From Massilia sp. Root133 (lineage in GTDB: Bacteria > Pseudomonadota > Gammaproteobacteria > Burkholderiales > Burkholderiaceae_D): a stretch of 64,000 bases of DNA. The stretch lies in contig NZ_LMEW01000012.1 in NCBI RefSeq assembly GCF_001426525.1, forward strand, positions 572,066-636,065, given 5' to 3'. Made by a program: the position numbers and the translations under genes. The notes below the pieces were generated by a model that saw nothing but the letters and a program-made list of their open reading frames with translations, made no database searches and was not told the DNA's origin. The stretch's first letter is position 1. Each line of letters opens with the position of its first letter. Below, piece by piece: positions 8,945 to 17,921 of this stretch.

Positions 8945-9306
8945 TTGTCGCCTCCGGCCGGTTCGCGCAGCAATTGGTCGATGTCGAGGCCGAGGCGGCG
9001 GATCCGCTCCAGCATCGCCGGCCACTCCTCGCGCAGGAAGCGCTCCCTTTCGCTGGCGAGCAGTTTCTCGCTCGCACCTTCCGTGACGTACATACCGATC
9101 CCCCTTCGTTTTTCCACTAAGTTGTCGTCGACCAGTTCCTGGTAAGCCTTCGAGACCGTGATCGGATTCAGCTGGTATTCCGCTGCGATCTGGCGCACGG
9201 AGGGGAGCGGATCCCCGGCCTTCAGGGCGCCATCGAGCATCATACCGATCACCCTGTCCTTCAATTGCCGGTAGATTGGAGAGTTGTCATTCCAGCCGAT
9301 GGTCAT
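8941..9306 (-). CDS. GntR-family regulator, YtrA subfamily
   Basis: A 121-residue DNA-binding protein with an N-terminal winged helix (PIYRQLKDRVIGMMLDGAL, then LPSVRQIAAEYQLNPITVSK) and only a short C-terminal helical region. That size and architecture define the YtrA subfamily, whose members usually repress their own operon with a linked ABC transporter. It is the first gene of the operon gntR-ABC ATPase-permease-two secreted proteins. The palindrome at 9374-9399 overlaps the likely -10 of its promoter, consistent with autorepression. The inducing signal is unknown; cell-envelope antibiotics induce some relatives. Confidence 0.9.
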   Translation of the reverse strand: MTIGWNDNSPIYRQLKDRVIGMMLDGALKAGDPLPSVRQIAAEYQLNPITVSKAYQELVDDNLVEKRRGIGMYVTEGASEKLLASERERFLREEWPAMLERIRRLGLDIDQLLREPAGGDK

Positions 9307-9373
9307 TGCCGGCCTCCTTGCGTCGCGGTGCAGTCCATGTCATGCCTGCCTCCATGTTGGTGATGTAGAGTCG

Positions 9374-9415
9374 TGGTGTTGTAGTGAAGTATAACACCAT
9401 GCCGACAATGGTCAA
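9374..9415 (-). promoter_or_regulatory. Promoter with overlapping YtrA-type operator
   Basis: On the minus strand the -35 box is TTGACC (9415 to 9410), followed after 16 bases by the -10 box TATACT (9393 to 9388), reading towards the GntR-family gene. A perfect inverted repeat TGGTGTT-N12-AACACCA occupies 9374-9399 and covers the -10 and the probable transcription start. The half-site resembles the GTGTA-type arms bound by GntR/YtrA regulators. The leader to the ATG at 9306 would be about 75 bases. Confidence 0.8.
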
Positions 9416-9445
9416 TACAGCATCGACCTAGCAGGATTGAGGGGT

Positions 9446-10198
9446 TTAGATCGTGCGACCGTCGAGATCGCAACGCAGGATGCGGCCGTCTTCGTCGATC
9501 GCGATCCAGCCGCCGCGGATGGGATCCGCGTCGAGTTCCCAGTCCGGCAGCACATAACGCCGCTGGCCGCCGGCCTCGTGCAGGGCGGGGCGGTGGGTGT
9601 GGCCGTGGATGATGACGTCCGTGTCCGTATCCGCATGCAGCGCGGCGACGGCGGCCGGGGTGACGTCCATGATCTCGTACGATTTTTCGCCGTGCGCCGC
9701 GCGGCTGCCTTCGCGCAGGCCGGCGATGATCGCCTTGCGCTGGGCCAGCGGCATGGCGAGGAACTGGCTTTGCCATGCCGGGTCGCGCACCTGGGCACGG
9801 AAGGCCATGTACTTGACGTCGTCCGTGCACTGGGCGTCGCCGTGCACCAGGACGACCTGGCGGCCGGCGATGGTCGCCACGTGCGGTTCGGGCAGCAGGG
9901 TGAGGCCGGCCGCGTCGGCGAAGCCGGTGCCGACGAGGAAGTCGCGGTTGCCGCCGAGCCAGTAGACGGCCGTGCCGCCGTCGCTCACACGGCGCAGCGC
10001 GGTGGCGACGCTGCGGTTGAACGGGTCGTCGAGGTCATCGTCGCCGGCCCAGTATTCGAAGATGTCGCCGAGCAGATAAAGCCGCTCGGCATGCGCCGCG
10101 CGTTCGGCCAGGAAGCGGAAAAAGGCTTCGGCCGTACGCGGGTGGGATGCCTGCAGGTGCAGGTCGGAAATGAAGAGTGCGAGCGTGCGCGCGGTCAT
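9446..10198 (-). CDS. lpxH: UDP-2,3-diacylglucosamine diphosphatase
   Basis: A 250-residue metallophosphoesterase of lipid A synthesis. It hydrolyses UDP-2,3-diacylglucosamine to lipid X and UMP at the inner face of the membrane. All metallophosphoesterase motifs are visible: SDLHL (residues 10-14), GDIFEYW (about 44-50), GGNRDFLV (about 81-88), HGD (about 118) and HGHTHRP (about 198-204). Length is normal for LpxH. It is the third gene after two cyclophilin genes on the minus strand, 58 bases downstream of ppiB, and is probably cotranscribed with them. Confidence 0.95.
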   Translation of the reverse strand: MTARTLALFISDLHLQASHPRTAEAFFRFLAERAAHAERLYLLGDIFEYWAGDDDLDDPFNRSVATALRRVSDGGTAVYWLGGNRDFLVGTGFADAAGLTLLPEPHVATIAGRQVVLVHGDAQCTDDVKYMAFRAQVRDPAWQSQFLAMPLAQRKAIIAGLREGSRAAHGEKSYEIMDVTPAAVAALHADTDTDVIIHGHTHRPALHEAGGQRRYVLPDWELDADPIRGGWIAIDEDGRILRCDLDGRTI

Positions 10199-10256
10199 GT
10201 GCTTCCAGGATCAATCGCCGGAGCAGGGCCCGCGCGTCATGCCTGCCTTGTTCAGA

Positions 10257-10751
10257 TTACTGGACGACTTCGATCTTCTCGATGACGACGTCTTCGCTCG
10301 GCACGTCCGAGTGCATGCCTGCGCGGCTCGTCTTGACGTTGTTGATCTGGTCGACGATGTCCTGGCCTTCGACGACCTTGCCGAACACGGCATAGCCCCA
10401 GCCGTCCTGGCCCGGGTAGTTCAGGAAGTCGTTGTTCTTGGTGTTGATGAAGAACTGGGCCGATGCCGAGTGCGGGGCCATCGTGCGGGCCATGGCAATC
10501 GTGTACTTGTCGTTCTTGAGGCCGTTCTTCGCTTCGTTCTCGACGGTCTGCTCGGTCGGCTTTTGCTTCATGCCCGGCTCGAAACCGCCGCCCTGGATCA
10601 TGAAGTCCTTGATCACGCGATGGAAGATCGTGTTCGAGAAGTGACCCTTGTTCACGTAGTCCAGGAAGTTGGCAACGGTCTTCGGTGCCTTGTCGGCGTC
10701 CAGTTCGACCTTGATGTTGCCCTTGTTGGTGGTCATGAGTACGGTGGTCAT
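10257..10751 (-). CDS. ppiB: Peptidyl-prolyl cis-trans isomerase B (cytoplasmic cyclophilin)
   Basis: A 164-residue cyclophilin without a signal peptide, so cytoplasmic. It catalyses proline cis-trans isomerisation during folding. The active-site block FHRVIKDFMIQGGGFEPG is near residues 43-60, followed by a SAQFFINTKNNDFLNY block and GYAVFGKVVEGQDIVDQI. Its paralogue ppiA with a signal peptide lies 31 bases upstream, giving a cytoplasmic/periplasmic pair in one operon that continues into lpxH. Confidence 0.95.
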   Translation of the reverse strand: MTTVLMTTNKGNIKVELDADKAPKTVANFLDYVNKGHFSNTIFHRVIKDFMIQGGGFEPGMKQKPTEQTVENEAKNGLKNDKYTIAMARTMAPHSASAQFFINTKNNDFLNYPGQDGWGYAVFGKVVEGQDIVDQINNVKTSRAGMHSDVPSEDVVIEKIEVVQ

Positions 10752-10782
10752 GTTTTTTCCTATCGTTGGAGTTGCGAGTTCG

Positions 10783-11397
10783 TTATTTTACTTTATCGCC
10801 CTTGAGGAGGGTCGCGGACTGGATCGTGACGGGCGTGACCGGCACGTTTTCGAGACCCCGGATGTCGTCCACGACGACGGCCTTGATCTTGTCGACGACG
10901 TCCTGGCCCTTCACGACCTTGCCGAATACGGTGTAGCCCGAGCCCTGCATGTTCGGATAATCGAGCCCGGGATTGTCGACAACGTTGATGAAGAATTGCG
11001 AGGTGGCCGAGTCCGGATTCGATTCGCGCGCCATGGCGACCGTATACTTTTCGTTCGACAGGCCGTTGTTGGACTCGTTCTTGATCGGTTTGTTCGTCTT
11101 GCGGCCGTGGAACTGGGCATCCATGCCGCCGGCCTGGATCATGAAGCCGTCGATCACGCGGTGGAAGATCGTACCCTTGTAGAAGCCGGACTTGACGTAC
11201 TTGAGGAAATTGTTCACGGAGATGGGCGCTTTTTCCGGGTTCAGTTCCAGCACGATCTCGCCCATCGACGTTTTCAGCGAGACTTGCGGGTCGGCGGCGA
11301 ACGCGGTTGCGGACAGGGTCAGGGCGGCCAGGCCGGCGAAGAAGCGGGCAACTAAGCGGGCAGTAAAGCGGGCGCCGGGCGATTTCAGGACGTGCAT
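10783..11397 (-). CDS. ppiA: Periplasmic peptidyl-prolyl cis-trans isomerase A
   Basis: About 204 residues from the ATG at 11397. This start yields a signal peptide (charged start, hydrophobic FFAGLAALTLSATAFA, then ADP), so the enzyme is periplasmic. A longer open frame reaching 11592 would bury the signal peptide and is rejected. Cyclophilin motifs FHRVIDGFMIQAGGMDA, ATSQFFINVVDNPGLDY and GYTVFGKVVKGQDVVDKI are present. A possible SD (GAGAGGAAG on the minus strand) lies upstream of the ATG. It is first in the ppiA-ppiB-lpxH operon and divergent from cysS. Confidence 0.93.
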   Translation of the reverse strand: MHVLKSPGARFTARLVARFFAGLAALTLSATAFAADPQVSLKTSMGEIVLELNPEKAPISVNNFLKYVKSGFYKGTIFHRVIDGFMIQAGGMDAQFHGRKTNKPIKNESNNGLSNEKYTVAMARESNPDSATSQFFINVVDNPGLDYPNMQGSGYTVFGKVVKGQDVVDKIKAVVVDDIRGLENVPVTPVTIQSATLLKGDKVK

Positions 11398-11493
11398 CGT
11401 AGCTTCCTCTCGGTGGATATAGCGCAAAGGGCTGTCAAGGGTTTTGCAGAAAAATAAACCTATGGCATATGCGGCCAGTCGGGATTTTATCAA

Positions 11494-11502
11494 TGCTATA
11501 CT
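11494..11502 (+). promoter_or_regulatory. Extended -10 promoter for cysS
   Basis: The sequence TGCTATACT is an extended -10 (TGnTATACT), with no convincing -35 at the expected spacing. It reads towards cysS, whose ATG is about 145 bases downstream. The ppiA promoter must lie in the same 248-base divergent region. A TTGATA/TATGCC pair on the minus strand is possible, but weak. Confidence 0.5.
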
Positions 11503-11645
11503 TTGCGACGGACTGCCGATTCTATCAAAAAGAACAAGGTTCCCAAGATTCGCGGTCCTGACACTCCCGACGCGCCCGCCACGTCCCGGCACTGCCGCAA
11601 GGCTGCGTTTCGAGCGTCATGCTCCAACCCTCTAGCAAACATCCG

Positions 11646-13043
11646 ATGAGCCAACTCAAGATCTACAACACGCTCGCGCGTGACAAGCAGGTATTCGTTC
11701 CCCTCCAGTCCGGCAAGGTCAATATGTACGTGTGCGGGATGACGGTTTACGATTACTGCCACGTCGGTCATGGCCGGATGATGATGGCATTCGACGTCAT
11801 CTACCGCTGGCTCAAGGCATCGGGCTATGAGGTCAAATACGTCCGCAACATCACGGACATCGACGACAAAATCATCAAGCGCGCCGTCGAGAACAATGAA
11901 ACGATGACGTCGCTCACGACCCGTTTCATCAAGGCGATGGACGAAGACACTGCTGCCCTGGGCATCCTGCCGCCGGATTTCGCGCCGCGCGCGACGGAGT
12001 ACGTGCCGCACATGCTGTCGATTATCGAAAAGCTGGAAGCGAAGGAACTCGCCTACCGGGGCGAGGACGGCGATGTGAACTATGCCGTGCGTAATTTTCC
12101 GGGCTACGGCAAGCTGTCCGGCAAGTCGCTGGACGACCTGCGTGCGGGCGAGCGCGTGGACGTGAACACGGGCAAGCGCGATCCGCTCGACTTCGTCTTG
12201 TGGAAGGCCGCCAAGGAATCCGAACCGATTGAGGCCAAATGGGACTCGAAATGGGGTAAAGGTCGTCCGGGCTGGCACATCGAGTGCTCCGCCATGTCGT
12301 GCGCCATGCTCGGCGAACACTTCGACATCCACGGCGGCGGCGCCGACCTGCAGTTCCCGCACCACGAGAACGAGATCGCCCAGTCGGAAGGCGCGTTCGG
12401 TCCGCCGATGGCGAACTACTGGATCCACAATGGCTTCGTGCGCGTTGACAATGAGAAGATGTCCAAGTCGCTGGGCAATTTCTTCACGATCCGCGACGTC
12501 CTCAAGAAATACGATGCCGAGGTCATCCGCTTCTTCATCCTGCGTGCCCATTACCGCAGCCCGCTGAATTACTCGGACGTCCACATCGACGACGCGAAGG
12601 GCGCGCTGACGCGTCTGTACACGGCCTTGTCCGAGGTCGATGTCGGCCCCGAGCCGTTCGCCGTCGACTGGGACGAGGCCCATGCGCAGCGCTTCCGCGA
12701 CGCGATGGACGACGATTTCAATACGCCGCTGGCGGTGGCCGAGCTGTTCGACCTGGCCACGGAAGTCAACAAGAGCAAATCCGTCGCGGCCGCGCGCCAG
12801 CTGAAGGCGCTGGCCGCCGTGCTGGGCCTGCTCGAACGCAGTCCGCAAGCCTTCCTGCAGGCCGGCACGCCGGGCGAGGGCGGTCTCGATGAGGCGGCGA
12901 TCGTCGATGCAATCGCGCGCCGCGCCGCCGCCAAGAAGGCGCGCAACTTCGCCGAGGCCGATGCGATCCGCGCCGAGCTGACCGCGGGCGGCGTCGTGCT
13001 CGAGGACAAGCCGGACGGCAGCACCAACTGGCGTCGCGCCTGA
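11646..13043 (+). CDS. cysS: Cysteinyl-tRNA synthetase
   Basis: A 465-residue class I aminoacyl-tRNA synthetase that charges tRNA-Cys. The HIGH-equivalent is HVGHG near residues 39-43, and KMSKS is near 273. Zinc-site cysteines and histidines are in [18 protein letters not shown] and [12 protein letters not shown]. The start [15 protein letters not shown] is the usual betaproteobacterial N-terminus. An in-frame ATG 27 bases upstream (11619) is possible but less typical. The C-terminal DALR-type region is normal in length. It is divergent from ppiA and followed after 20 bases by an alkA-like gene. Confidence 0.96.
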   Translation: MSQLKIYNTLARDKQVFVPLQSGKVNMYVCGMTVYDYCHVGHGRMMMAFDVIYRWLKASGYEVKYVRNITDIDDKIIKRAVENNETMTSLTTRFIKAMDEDTAALGILPPDFAPRATEYVPHMLSIIEKLEAKELAYRGEDGDVNYAVRNFPGYGKLSGKSLDDLRAGERVDVNTGKRDPLDFVLWKAAKESEPIEAKWDSKWGKGRPGWHIECSAMSCAMLGEHFDIHGGGADLQFPHHENEIAQSEGAFGPPMANYWIHNGFVRVDNEKMSKSLGNFFTIRDVLKKYDAEVIRFFILRAHYRSPLNYSDVHIDDAKGALTRLYTALSEVDVGPEPFAVDWDEAHAQRFRDAMDDDFNTPLAVAELFDLATEVNKSKSVAAARQLKALAAVLGLLERSPQAFLQAGTPGEGGLDEAAIVDAIARRAAAKKARNFAEADAIRAELTAGGVVLEDKPDGSTNWRRA

Positions 13044-13063
13044 CCGGCCCTCCGCGCACGAGC

Positions 13064-13732
13064 ATGGCACTTTCCAAGGACCTCGCGGGCGCCGTCCTGG
13101 CGCCGCCGGACGTTCAGCCTTCCGTCCCACCGTACTGGGCGGAGGCGAAGGCCGAGCTCATGCGTCGGGACCGCATCATGAACAAGCTGATCCCGCAATT
13201 CGGCGACATGCACCTGCGCGGCCATCCCGACCCGTTCACGACGCTGGCCCGCTCCATCGTCGGCCAGCAGGTGACGGTCAAAGCCGCCGAGTCCGCCTGG
13301 ACGAAGCTGCGCGCGCTGTGCCCGAAGATGACGCCGTCGCAGGTCATCAAGGCCGGCGCCGAAGAACTGGCGGGCTGCGGCCTGTCGAAACGGAAGACGG
13401 AATACATCCTCGACCTGGCCGATCACTTCAAGGCGAAGCGCGTCCATGCCGACCAATGGTCGCAAATGGATGACGAAGCCGTCATCGCCGAGCTGGTCCA
13501 GATCCGCGGCATCACGCGCTGGACAGCCGAGATGTTTTTGATATTTAATCTGCTCAGACCGAACGTCCTGCCCCTGGACGATCCCGGCCTGATCCAGGGC
13601 ATCAGCCAGAATTACTTCTCCGGCGAGCCGGTCTCGCGCAGCGATGCGCGCGAGGTCGCCGCCAATTGGGAACCCTGGCGAACAGTTGCCACATGGTATT
13701 TATGGCGTAGCCTGGATCCGGTTCCGGTATAA
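13064..13732 (+). CDS. DNA-3-methyladenine glycosylase II (AlkA-like)
   Basis: A 222-residue HhH-GPD base-excision glycosylase that removes alkylated purines from DNA. The signature is visible: the helix-hairpin-helix QIRGITRWTAEMFLIF (about residues 146-161) followed by the catalytic-aspartate loop LPLDDPGL near 170-177, and the conserved block LARSIVGQQVTVKAAESAW near 63-81. It is shorter than E. coli AlkA and lacks its N-terminal domain, as in many betaproteobacterial homologues. It lies 20 bases after cysS and 61 bases before accA. Confidence 0.92.
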   Translation: MALSKDLAGAVLAPPDVQPSVPPYWAEAKAELMRRDRIMNKLIPQFGDMHLRGHPDPFTTLARSIVGQQVTVKAAESAWTKLRALCPKMTPSQVIKAGAEELAGCGLSKRKTEYILDLADHFKAKRVHADQWSQMDDEAVIAELVQIRGITRWTAEMFLIFNLLRPNVLPLDDPGLIQGISQNYFSGEPVSRSDAREVAANWEPWRTVATWYLWRSLDPVPV

Positions 13733-13793
13733 AATAGCGCCCTTGCCGCCGCGCGGATGATCTTCCGCGGCCACGAACACACCCGGAGGTACA

Positions 13794-14771
13794 ATGAGTA
13801 AAACAACTTTCCTCAGTTTCGAGCAGCCGATTGCCGAGCTCGATTCGAAAATCGAAGAGCTGCGCTTCGTGCAGGACGATTCCGCCGTCGACATCTCGGA
13901 AGAAATCGACCGCCTGGCCAAGAAGAGCCAGCAACTGACGAAAGACATCTATGCCAAGCTGACGCCTTGGCAGGTTTCCCAGATCGCCCGCCATCCGCAG
14001 CGTCCGTACACGATGGATTATGTGAACGCGATCTTCACCGATTTCCATGAATTGCACGGTGACCGTACCTTCGCCGACGACCAGTCGATCATCGGCGGCC
14101 TGGCCCGCTTCAACGGCCAGTCCTGCATGGTCATCGGCCACCAGAAGGGCCGCGACACGAAGGAACGCGCGGCGCGCAACTTCGGCATGCCGCGTCCGGA
14201 AGGCTACCGCAAGGCCATGCGCCTGATGAAGGTGGCCGAGAAATTCAACCTGCCGATCTTCACGTTCGTGGACACCCCCGGCGCCTTCCCCGGCATCGAC
14301 GCGGAAGAGCGCGGCCAGTCGGAAGCCATCGGCCACAACCTGTACGTGATGGCCGAGCTGAAAGTGCCGCTGATCGCCACGATCATCGGCGAAGGCGGCT
14401 CGGGCGGGGCGCTGGCGATCGCCGTCGGCGACGCCGTGCTGATGCTGCAGTACGCGACGTATTCCGTGATTTCGCCGGAAGGCTGCGCGTCGATCCTGTG
14501 GAAGACGTCGGAGCGAGCGGCGGACGCGGCCGACGCCCTGGGCCTGACGGCGCACCGCCTGAAGGCGATGGGCCTGATCGACAAGATCGTCAACGAACCG
14601 CTGGGCGGCGCCCACCGCGACCCGGCCCAGATGGCCCAGATGCTCAAGCGCGCGCTGGCCGACACGCTGCGCCAGTTCCAGGGCATGAAGACCAGGGAAC
14701 TGCTGGATGCCCGCCACGCCAAGCTGCTGGCCTACGGCAAGTTCAAGGAAACGACGCCGCGCGAAGAGTGA
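13794..14771 (+). CDS. accA: Acetyl-CoA carboxylase carboxyltransferase alpha subunit
   Basis: A 325-residue subunit of the heteromeric acetyl-CoA carboxylase. With AccD it transfers CO2 from biotin to acetyl-CoA to make malonyl-CoA for fatty acid synthesis. Diagnostic segments are [33 protein letters not shown] and [14 protein letters not shown], which bind CoA and stabilise the oxyanion. Length is normal. A strong SD (GGAGGT) sits 6 bases before the ATG. A -10-like TATAAA at 13728 may be part of its own promoter, overlapping the end of the preceding gene. Confidence 0.97.
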   Translation: MSKTTFLSFEQPIAELDSKIEELRFVQDDSAVDISEEIDRLAKKSQQLTKDIYAKLTPWQVSQIARHPQRPYTMDYVNAIFTDFHELHGDRTFADDQSIIGGLARFNGQSCMVIGHQKGRDTKERAARNFGMPRPEGYRKAMRLMKVAEKFNLPIFTFVDTPGAFPGIDAEERGQSEAIGHNLYVMAELKVPLIATIIGEGGSGGALAIAVGDAVLMLQYATYSVISPEGCASILWKTSERAADAADALGLTAHRLKAMGLIDKIVNEPLGGAHRDPAQMAQMLKRALADTLRQFQGMKTRELLDARHAKLLAYGKFKETTPREE

Positions 14772-14794
14772 GCCGTCGTACGCAGGGGGCGGCC

Positions 14795-16189
14795 GTGATC
14801 GGCGCCCAGTTCGCGCAGGCCATCGCGGCCCTGCGCGAAGAATGCCTCCCCGATGCCATGCCGCCCGTCGCGGTCGCCCTCAGCGGCGGCCTCGATTCGA
14901 TGGTGCTGCTACACCTCGCGCACGCGCACGGACTGCAGCCGCACGCGTTCCACGTCCACCACGGCCTGAGCCCGAACGCCGACGCCTGGCGTGACCATTG
15001 CGGGGCCGCCGCCGCTGCGCTGGGCATCCCGTTCTACTGGCGCGCCGTCGTGGTCGCGAAAGGGAAGAGCGGCATCGAGGCCGCCGCGCGCAAGCTGCGC
15101 TACGCGGCGCTCGGCGAGATGTGCCGGTCCCACGGTGCCGGTCTGCTGCTGACCGCGCACCACCTCGACGACCAGGTTGAAACGGTGCTGTTGCAATTGC
15201 TGCGCGGCTCCGGTCCGGCCGGCCTGTCCGGCATGGACCCCGCCAATCGCGCGCCCGGCCTGCTGGGCGACGAACGCCTGGCCATGGCGCGCCCGCTGCT
15301 GGGCGTCGCGCGCGCCGACCTCGAACAGTTCGCGCGCGAGCAGGGCATCACGTGGGTCGAGGATGAATCCAATACCGATCCGCGCTATGCCCGCAACGCG
15401 CTGCGCCACCAGGTGATGCCGGCGCTGGCCGCCGCGTTTCCTGGCTACCAGCAACGCATCGCGCGCAGCAGCGCCCACACGCGCTCGGCCCAGCGCCTGC
15501 TGGATGAGCTGGGCGAACAGGACCTGCAGGCCTGCCTGGCCGGCGATGGTCTCGACCTCGTCCGCGTGCGCGCGCTGAGCCGCGACCGCATCGACAACCT
15601 GCTGCGCCACTGGTTCACCGTGCGCCGCCTCGCGATGCCGTCGACGGCCTGGCTCGCGCAGATGGTGGCGCAGATCCTGTCCGCGCGCGAGGACGCGCAG
15701 TTGCTCGTCGAACACCCGGACGTCGACGTGCGCCGCCACCGCGACCATTTGTACCTCGTGCCGCGCCTGCCGGACCTCGCCGGGATGCGCGATCCCGAGG
15801 ATGCCGGCATCATCGACAAGCACGCCCAGGCGTTCCGCTGGAACGGCGAGGCATCCCTTGCGTTTCCCGATTACGGCGGCGTGCTGCATTTCGATGCGGC
15901 CGAACGCGGGTTCGATCCGGCCTGGTTGCGAGCGCAGGGACTCGAGATCGATTTCCGCAAGGGCGGCGAACGGCTGCGCCTGGCGCACAACCGTCCCAGC
16001 CGCAGCCTCAAGATGCATTACCAGGCGAGCGGCATCCCGGCCTGGGAGCGGGGGCGCCTGCCGATCGTGAATGCCGGCTTCGACCTGCTGTTCGCGGCGG
16101 GGCTCGGCATGGATTGCCGGCACGTGACCGAGGGGGCGGAGCGCGTCGCGCTGCGTTGGGAAAGCGCGACGGCGGCCATCCCGGGTTAA
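14795..16189 (+). CDS. tilS: tRNA(Ile)-lysidine synthase
   Basis: About 464 residues from a GTG at 14795, 23 bases after accA. It modifies the wobble cytidine of tRNA-Ile(CAU) to lysidine so that AUA is read as isoleucine. The PP-loop ATPase motif SGGLDSMVLL is near residues 30-39, followed by HVHHGLSPNADAW and LLTAHHLDDQVETVLLQLLRGSG. The substrate-binding middle domain and the C-terminal TilS domain (RKGGERLRLA, then SLKMHYQASGIPAWERGRLP) complete a full-length protein. The GTG choice rests on alignment with TilS N-termini. The accA-tilS-lysC order is common in Burkholderiales. Confidence 0.94.
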   Translation: MIGAQFAQAIAALREECLPDAMPPVAVALSGGLDSMVLLHLAHAHGLQPHAFHVHHGLSPNADAWRDHCGAAAAALGIPFYWRAVVVAKGKSGIEAAARKLRYAALGEMCRSHGAGLLLTAHHLDDQVETVLLQLLRGSGPAGLSGMDPANRAPGLLGDERLAMARPLLGVARADLEQFAREQGITWVEDESNTDPRYARNALRHQVMPALAAAFPGYQQRIARSSAHTRSAQRLLDELGEQDLQACLAGDGLDLVRVRALSRDRIDNLLRHWFTVRRLAMPSTAWLAQMVAQILSAREDAQLLVEHPDVDVRRHRDHLYLVPRLPDLAGMRDPEDAGIIDKHAQAFRWNGEASLAFPDYGGVLHFDAAERGFDPAWLRAQGLEIDFRKGGERLRLAHNRPSRSLKMHYQASGIPAWERGRLPIVNAGFDLLFAAGLGMDCRHVTEGAERVALRWESATAAIPG

Positions 16190-16316
16190 TGCCCTTTCCG
16201 TATTACCATATTCCTATTTGGTATAGCTTTCGCATCTTGACGGCTTGTGATTCCGCGCCGCAGCATGTAGAGTAAAAGGCTCATTTGATTTTTTACAAGC
16301 GGAAATCCCTTCAGTC

Positions 16317-17564
16317 ATGGCCTTAATAGTCCACAAATATGGCGGTACGTCGATGGGTTCGACGGACCGCATTAAAAACGTCGCTGCCCGCGTCGCCAAA
16401 TGGCACGACGCCGGTCATCAAGTCGTTGTCGTCCCCTCGGCAATGTCCGGTGAAACCAACCGTCTGATCGGCCTGGCGAAAGAGATTATGTCGCAGCCGG
16501 ACCCGCGTGAACTGGACATGATTGCATCGACCGGCGAACAGGTGTCCGTCGGCCTGCTGGCCATGGCGCTGCTGGCGCGCGGCAAGGATGCCGTGTCGTA
16601 CACGGGCTGGCAGGTGGGCATCAAGACGGACTCGGCCTTCACGAAGGCCCGCATCCAGTCGATCGACGACACGCGCGTGCGCGCCGACCTGGACGCCGGC
16701 AGGATCGTCATCATCACCGGTTTCCAGGGCATGGATGAGGACGGTAATATCTCGACGCTGGGCCGTGGTGGTTCGGACACCTCCGCCGTCGCGATCGCGG
16801 CCGCACTGAAGGCCGACGAATGCCTGATCTACACGGACGTCGACGGCGTCTACACGACCGATCCGCGCGTCGTGAGCGAAGCGCGCCGCCTGTCGAAGAT
16901 CACGTTCGAAGAAATGCTGGAACTGGCGTCGCTGGGCTCGAAAGTCCTGCAGACCCGCTCCGTGGAATTTGCCGGCAACTACCGCGTGCCGACGCGCGTG
17001 CTGTCGTCGCTGACCGACCCCCTGATGTCGCTCGAAGAAGAAGCCAACTCGGGTACCCTGATTTCGTTTGAGGAAGAAAGCAACATGGAACAAGCCGTCA
17101 TCTCGGGCATCGCCTTCCACCGCGATGAAGCCAAAATCACCGTCCTGGGCGTGCCCGACAAGCCGGGCGTCGCCTTCCACATCCTCGGGCCGATCTCGGA
17201 GGCGAATATCGAGGTCGACATGATCATACAGAACCAGTCGGTCGACGGTAAGACCGACTTCACGTTCACCGTGTCGCGCAACGATTACCAGCGCGCCATG
17301 GGCGTCCTGGAAGGCGTGAAGGCCGAAATCGGCGCCGCCAGGATCCTGGGCGATGCCAAGGTCTCGAAGGTCTCGGCCGTGGGCGTGGGCATGCGCAGCC
17401 ACGTGGGCGTGGCGTCGCAGATGTTCCGTACGCTGTCGGAAGAGGGCATCAACATCATGATGATCTCGACGTCGGAGATCAAGATCTCGGTCCTGATCGA
17501 CGAGAAGTACATGGAGCTGGCGGTGCGCGCCCTGCACAAGGCGTTTAACCTGGAGCAAGCTTAA
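16317..17564 (+). CDS. lysC: Aspartate kinase
   Basis: A 415-residue aspartokinase that phosphorylates L-aspartate, the first step to lysine, threonine and methionine. The kinase domain starts with VHKYGGTSMGS and contains STGEQVSVGLLA and LGRGGSDTSAVAIAAAL. Two C-terminal ACT domains (about residues 265-415) provide feedback control by end products, with ITVLGVPDKPG and the terminal NIMMISTSEIKISVLI. It is monofunctional, with no homoserine dehydrogenase fusion. The upstream gap 16190-16316 has an extended -10-like TGGTATAGC near 16219, but no clear -35. tRNA-Ser follows. Confidence 0.97.
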   Translation: MALIVHKYGGTSMGSTDRIKNVAARVAKWHDAGHQVVVVPSAMSGETNRLIGLAKEIMSQPDPRELDMIASTGEQVSVGLLAMALLARGKDAVSYTGWQVGIKTDSAFTKARIQSIDDTRVRADLDAGRIVIITGFQGMDEDGNISTLGRGGSDTSAVAIAAALKADECLIYTDVDGVYTTDPRVVSEARRLSKITFEEMLELASLGSKVLQTRSVEFAGNYRVPTRVLSSLTDPLMSLEEEANSGTLISFEEESNMEQAVISGIAFHRDEAKITVLGVPDKPGVAFHILGPISEANIEVDMIIQNQSVDGKTDFTFTVSRNDYQRAMGVLEGVKAEIGAARILGDAKVSKVSAVGVGMRSHVGVASQMFRTLSEEGINIMMISTSEIKISVLIDEKYMELAVRALHKAFNLEQA

Positions 17565-17592
17565 CTTTTTTCAAAAAAATGGCCGTGCTTCC

Positions 17593-17621
17593 TTGACCAA
17601 AAAGGGTGTGGCCATTAATAT
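17593..17621 (+). promoter_or_regulatory. sigma70-type promoter for tRNA-Ser
   Basis: The -35 box TTGACC (17593-17598) is followed after 17 bases by the -10 box TAATAT (17616-17621). Transcription would begin near 17628, about 34 bases before the tRNA-Ser gene. No other gene fits this promoter. Confidence 0.75.
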
Positions 17622-17661
17622 GCGTGCACTCAGCGCTGACGCATAAACGTTGAAGCTGACT

Positions 17662-17755
17662 GGAGGCGTGGCCGAGTGGCCGAAGGCACTTCCCTGCTAA
17701 GGAAGCATACGGGCTTAAACCTGTATCGTGGGTTCGAATCCCACCGCCTCCGCCA
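17662..17755 (+). tRNA. tRNA-Ser(GCU)
   Basis: A class II tRNA with a long variable arm and encoded CCA. The acceptor stem is GGAGGCG/CGCCTCC with discriminator G. The anticodon loop CTGCTAA within CTTCC/GGAAG gives anticodon GCT, reading AGC/AGU serine codons. The T-loop GTTCGAATC is present. An integrase gene in the same orientation begins 166 bases downstream, so the 3' end of this tRNA is the probable island attachment site. Confidence 0.97.
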
Positions 17756-17789
17756 GAACATCGTCCTAGTATGTTTAGGGACATCAAAG

Positions 17790-17823
17790 AACCCGCTGTT
17801 CTCATAGAGACGGCGGGTTTTTT
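17790..17823 (+). terminator. Rho-independent terminator after tRNA-Ser
   Basis: The arms AACCCGCTGT (17790-17799) and ACGGCGGGTT (17810-17819) form a 10-bp stem with one G-T wobble and a 10-base loop. A T-run follows directly. It lies 34 bases after the tRNA CCA end and separates the tRNA from the integrase gene. Confidence 0.85.
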
Positions 17824-17866
17824 GTTGCCTAATACTGTCCAGCGATGTCCCCGAACGGCTAGAGTT

Positions 17867-17921
17867 TTTGGGGGCATTTTTCGGGGCATGCCATGCCCCC
17901 ATCGGACAGGATGCCCCCAAA
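17867..17921. repeat. Nested palindromes directly before the integrase start
   Basis: An 11-bp perfect inverted repeat, TTTGGGGGCAT (17867-17877) and ATGCCCCCAAA (17911-17921), encloses a second perfect palindrome GGGGCAT-GCC-ATGCCCC (17883-17899). The right arm abuts the integrase ATG at 17922. All four arms share GGGGCAT or its complement, so they could be repeated binding sites (integrase arm sites or an operator) or an mRNA structure that masks the start codon. Confidence 0.75.

Noticed and set aside
11496..13130. Long minus-strand open frame opposite cysS
   Set aside because: The plus strand encodes a full cysteinyl-tRNA synthetase with all motifs; the antisense frame has no recognisable domain.
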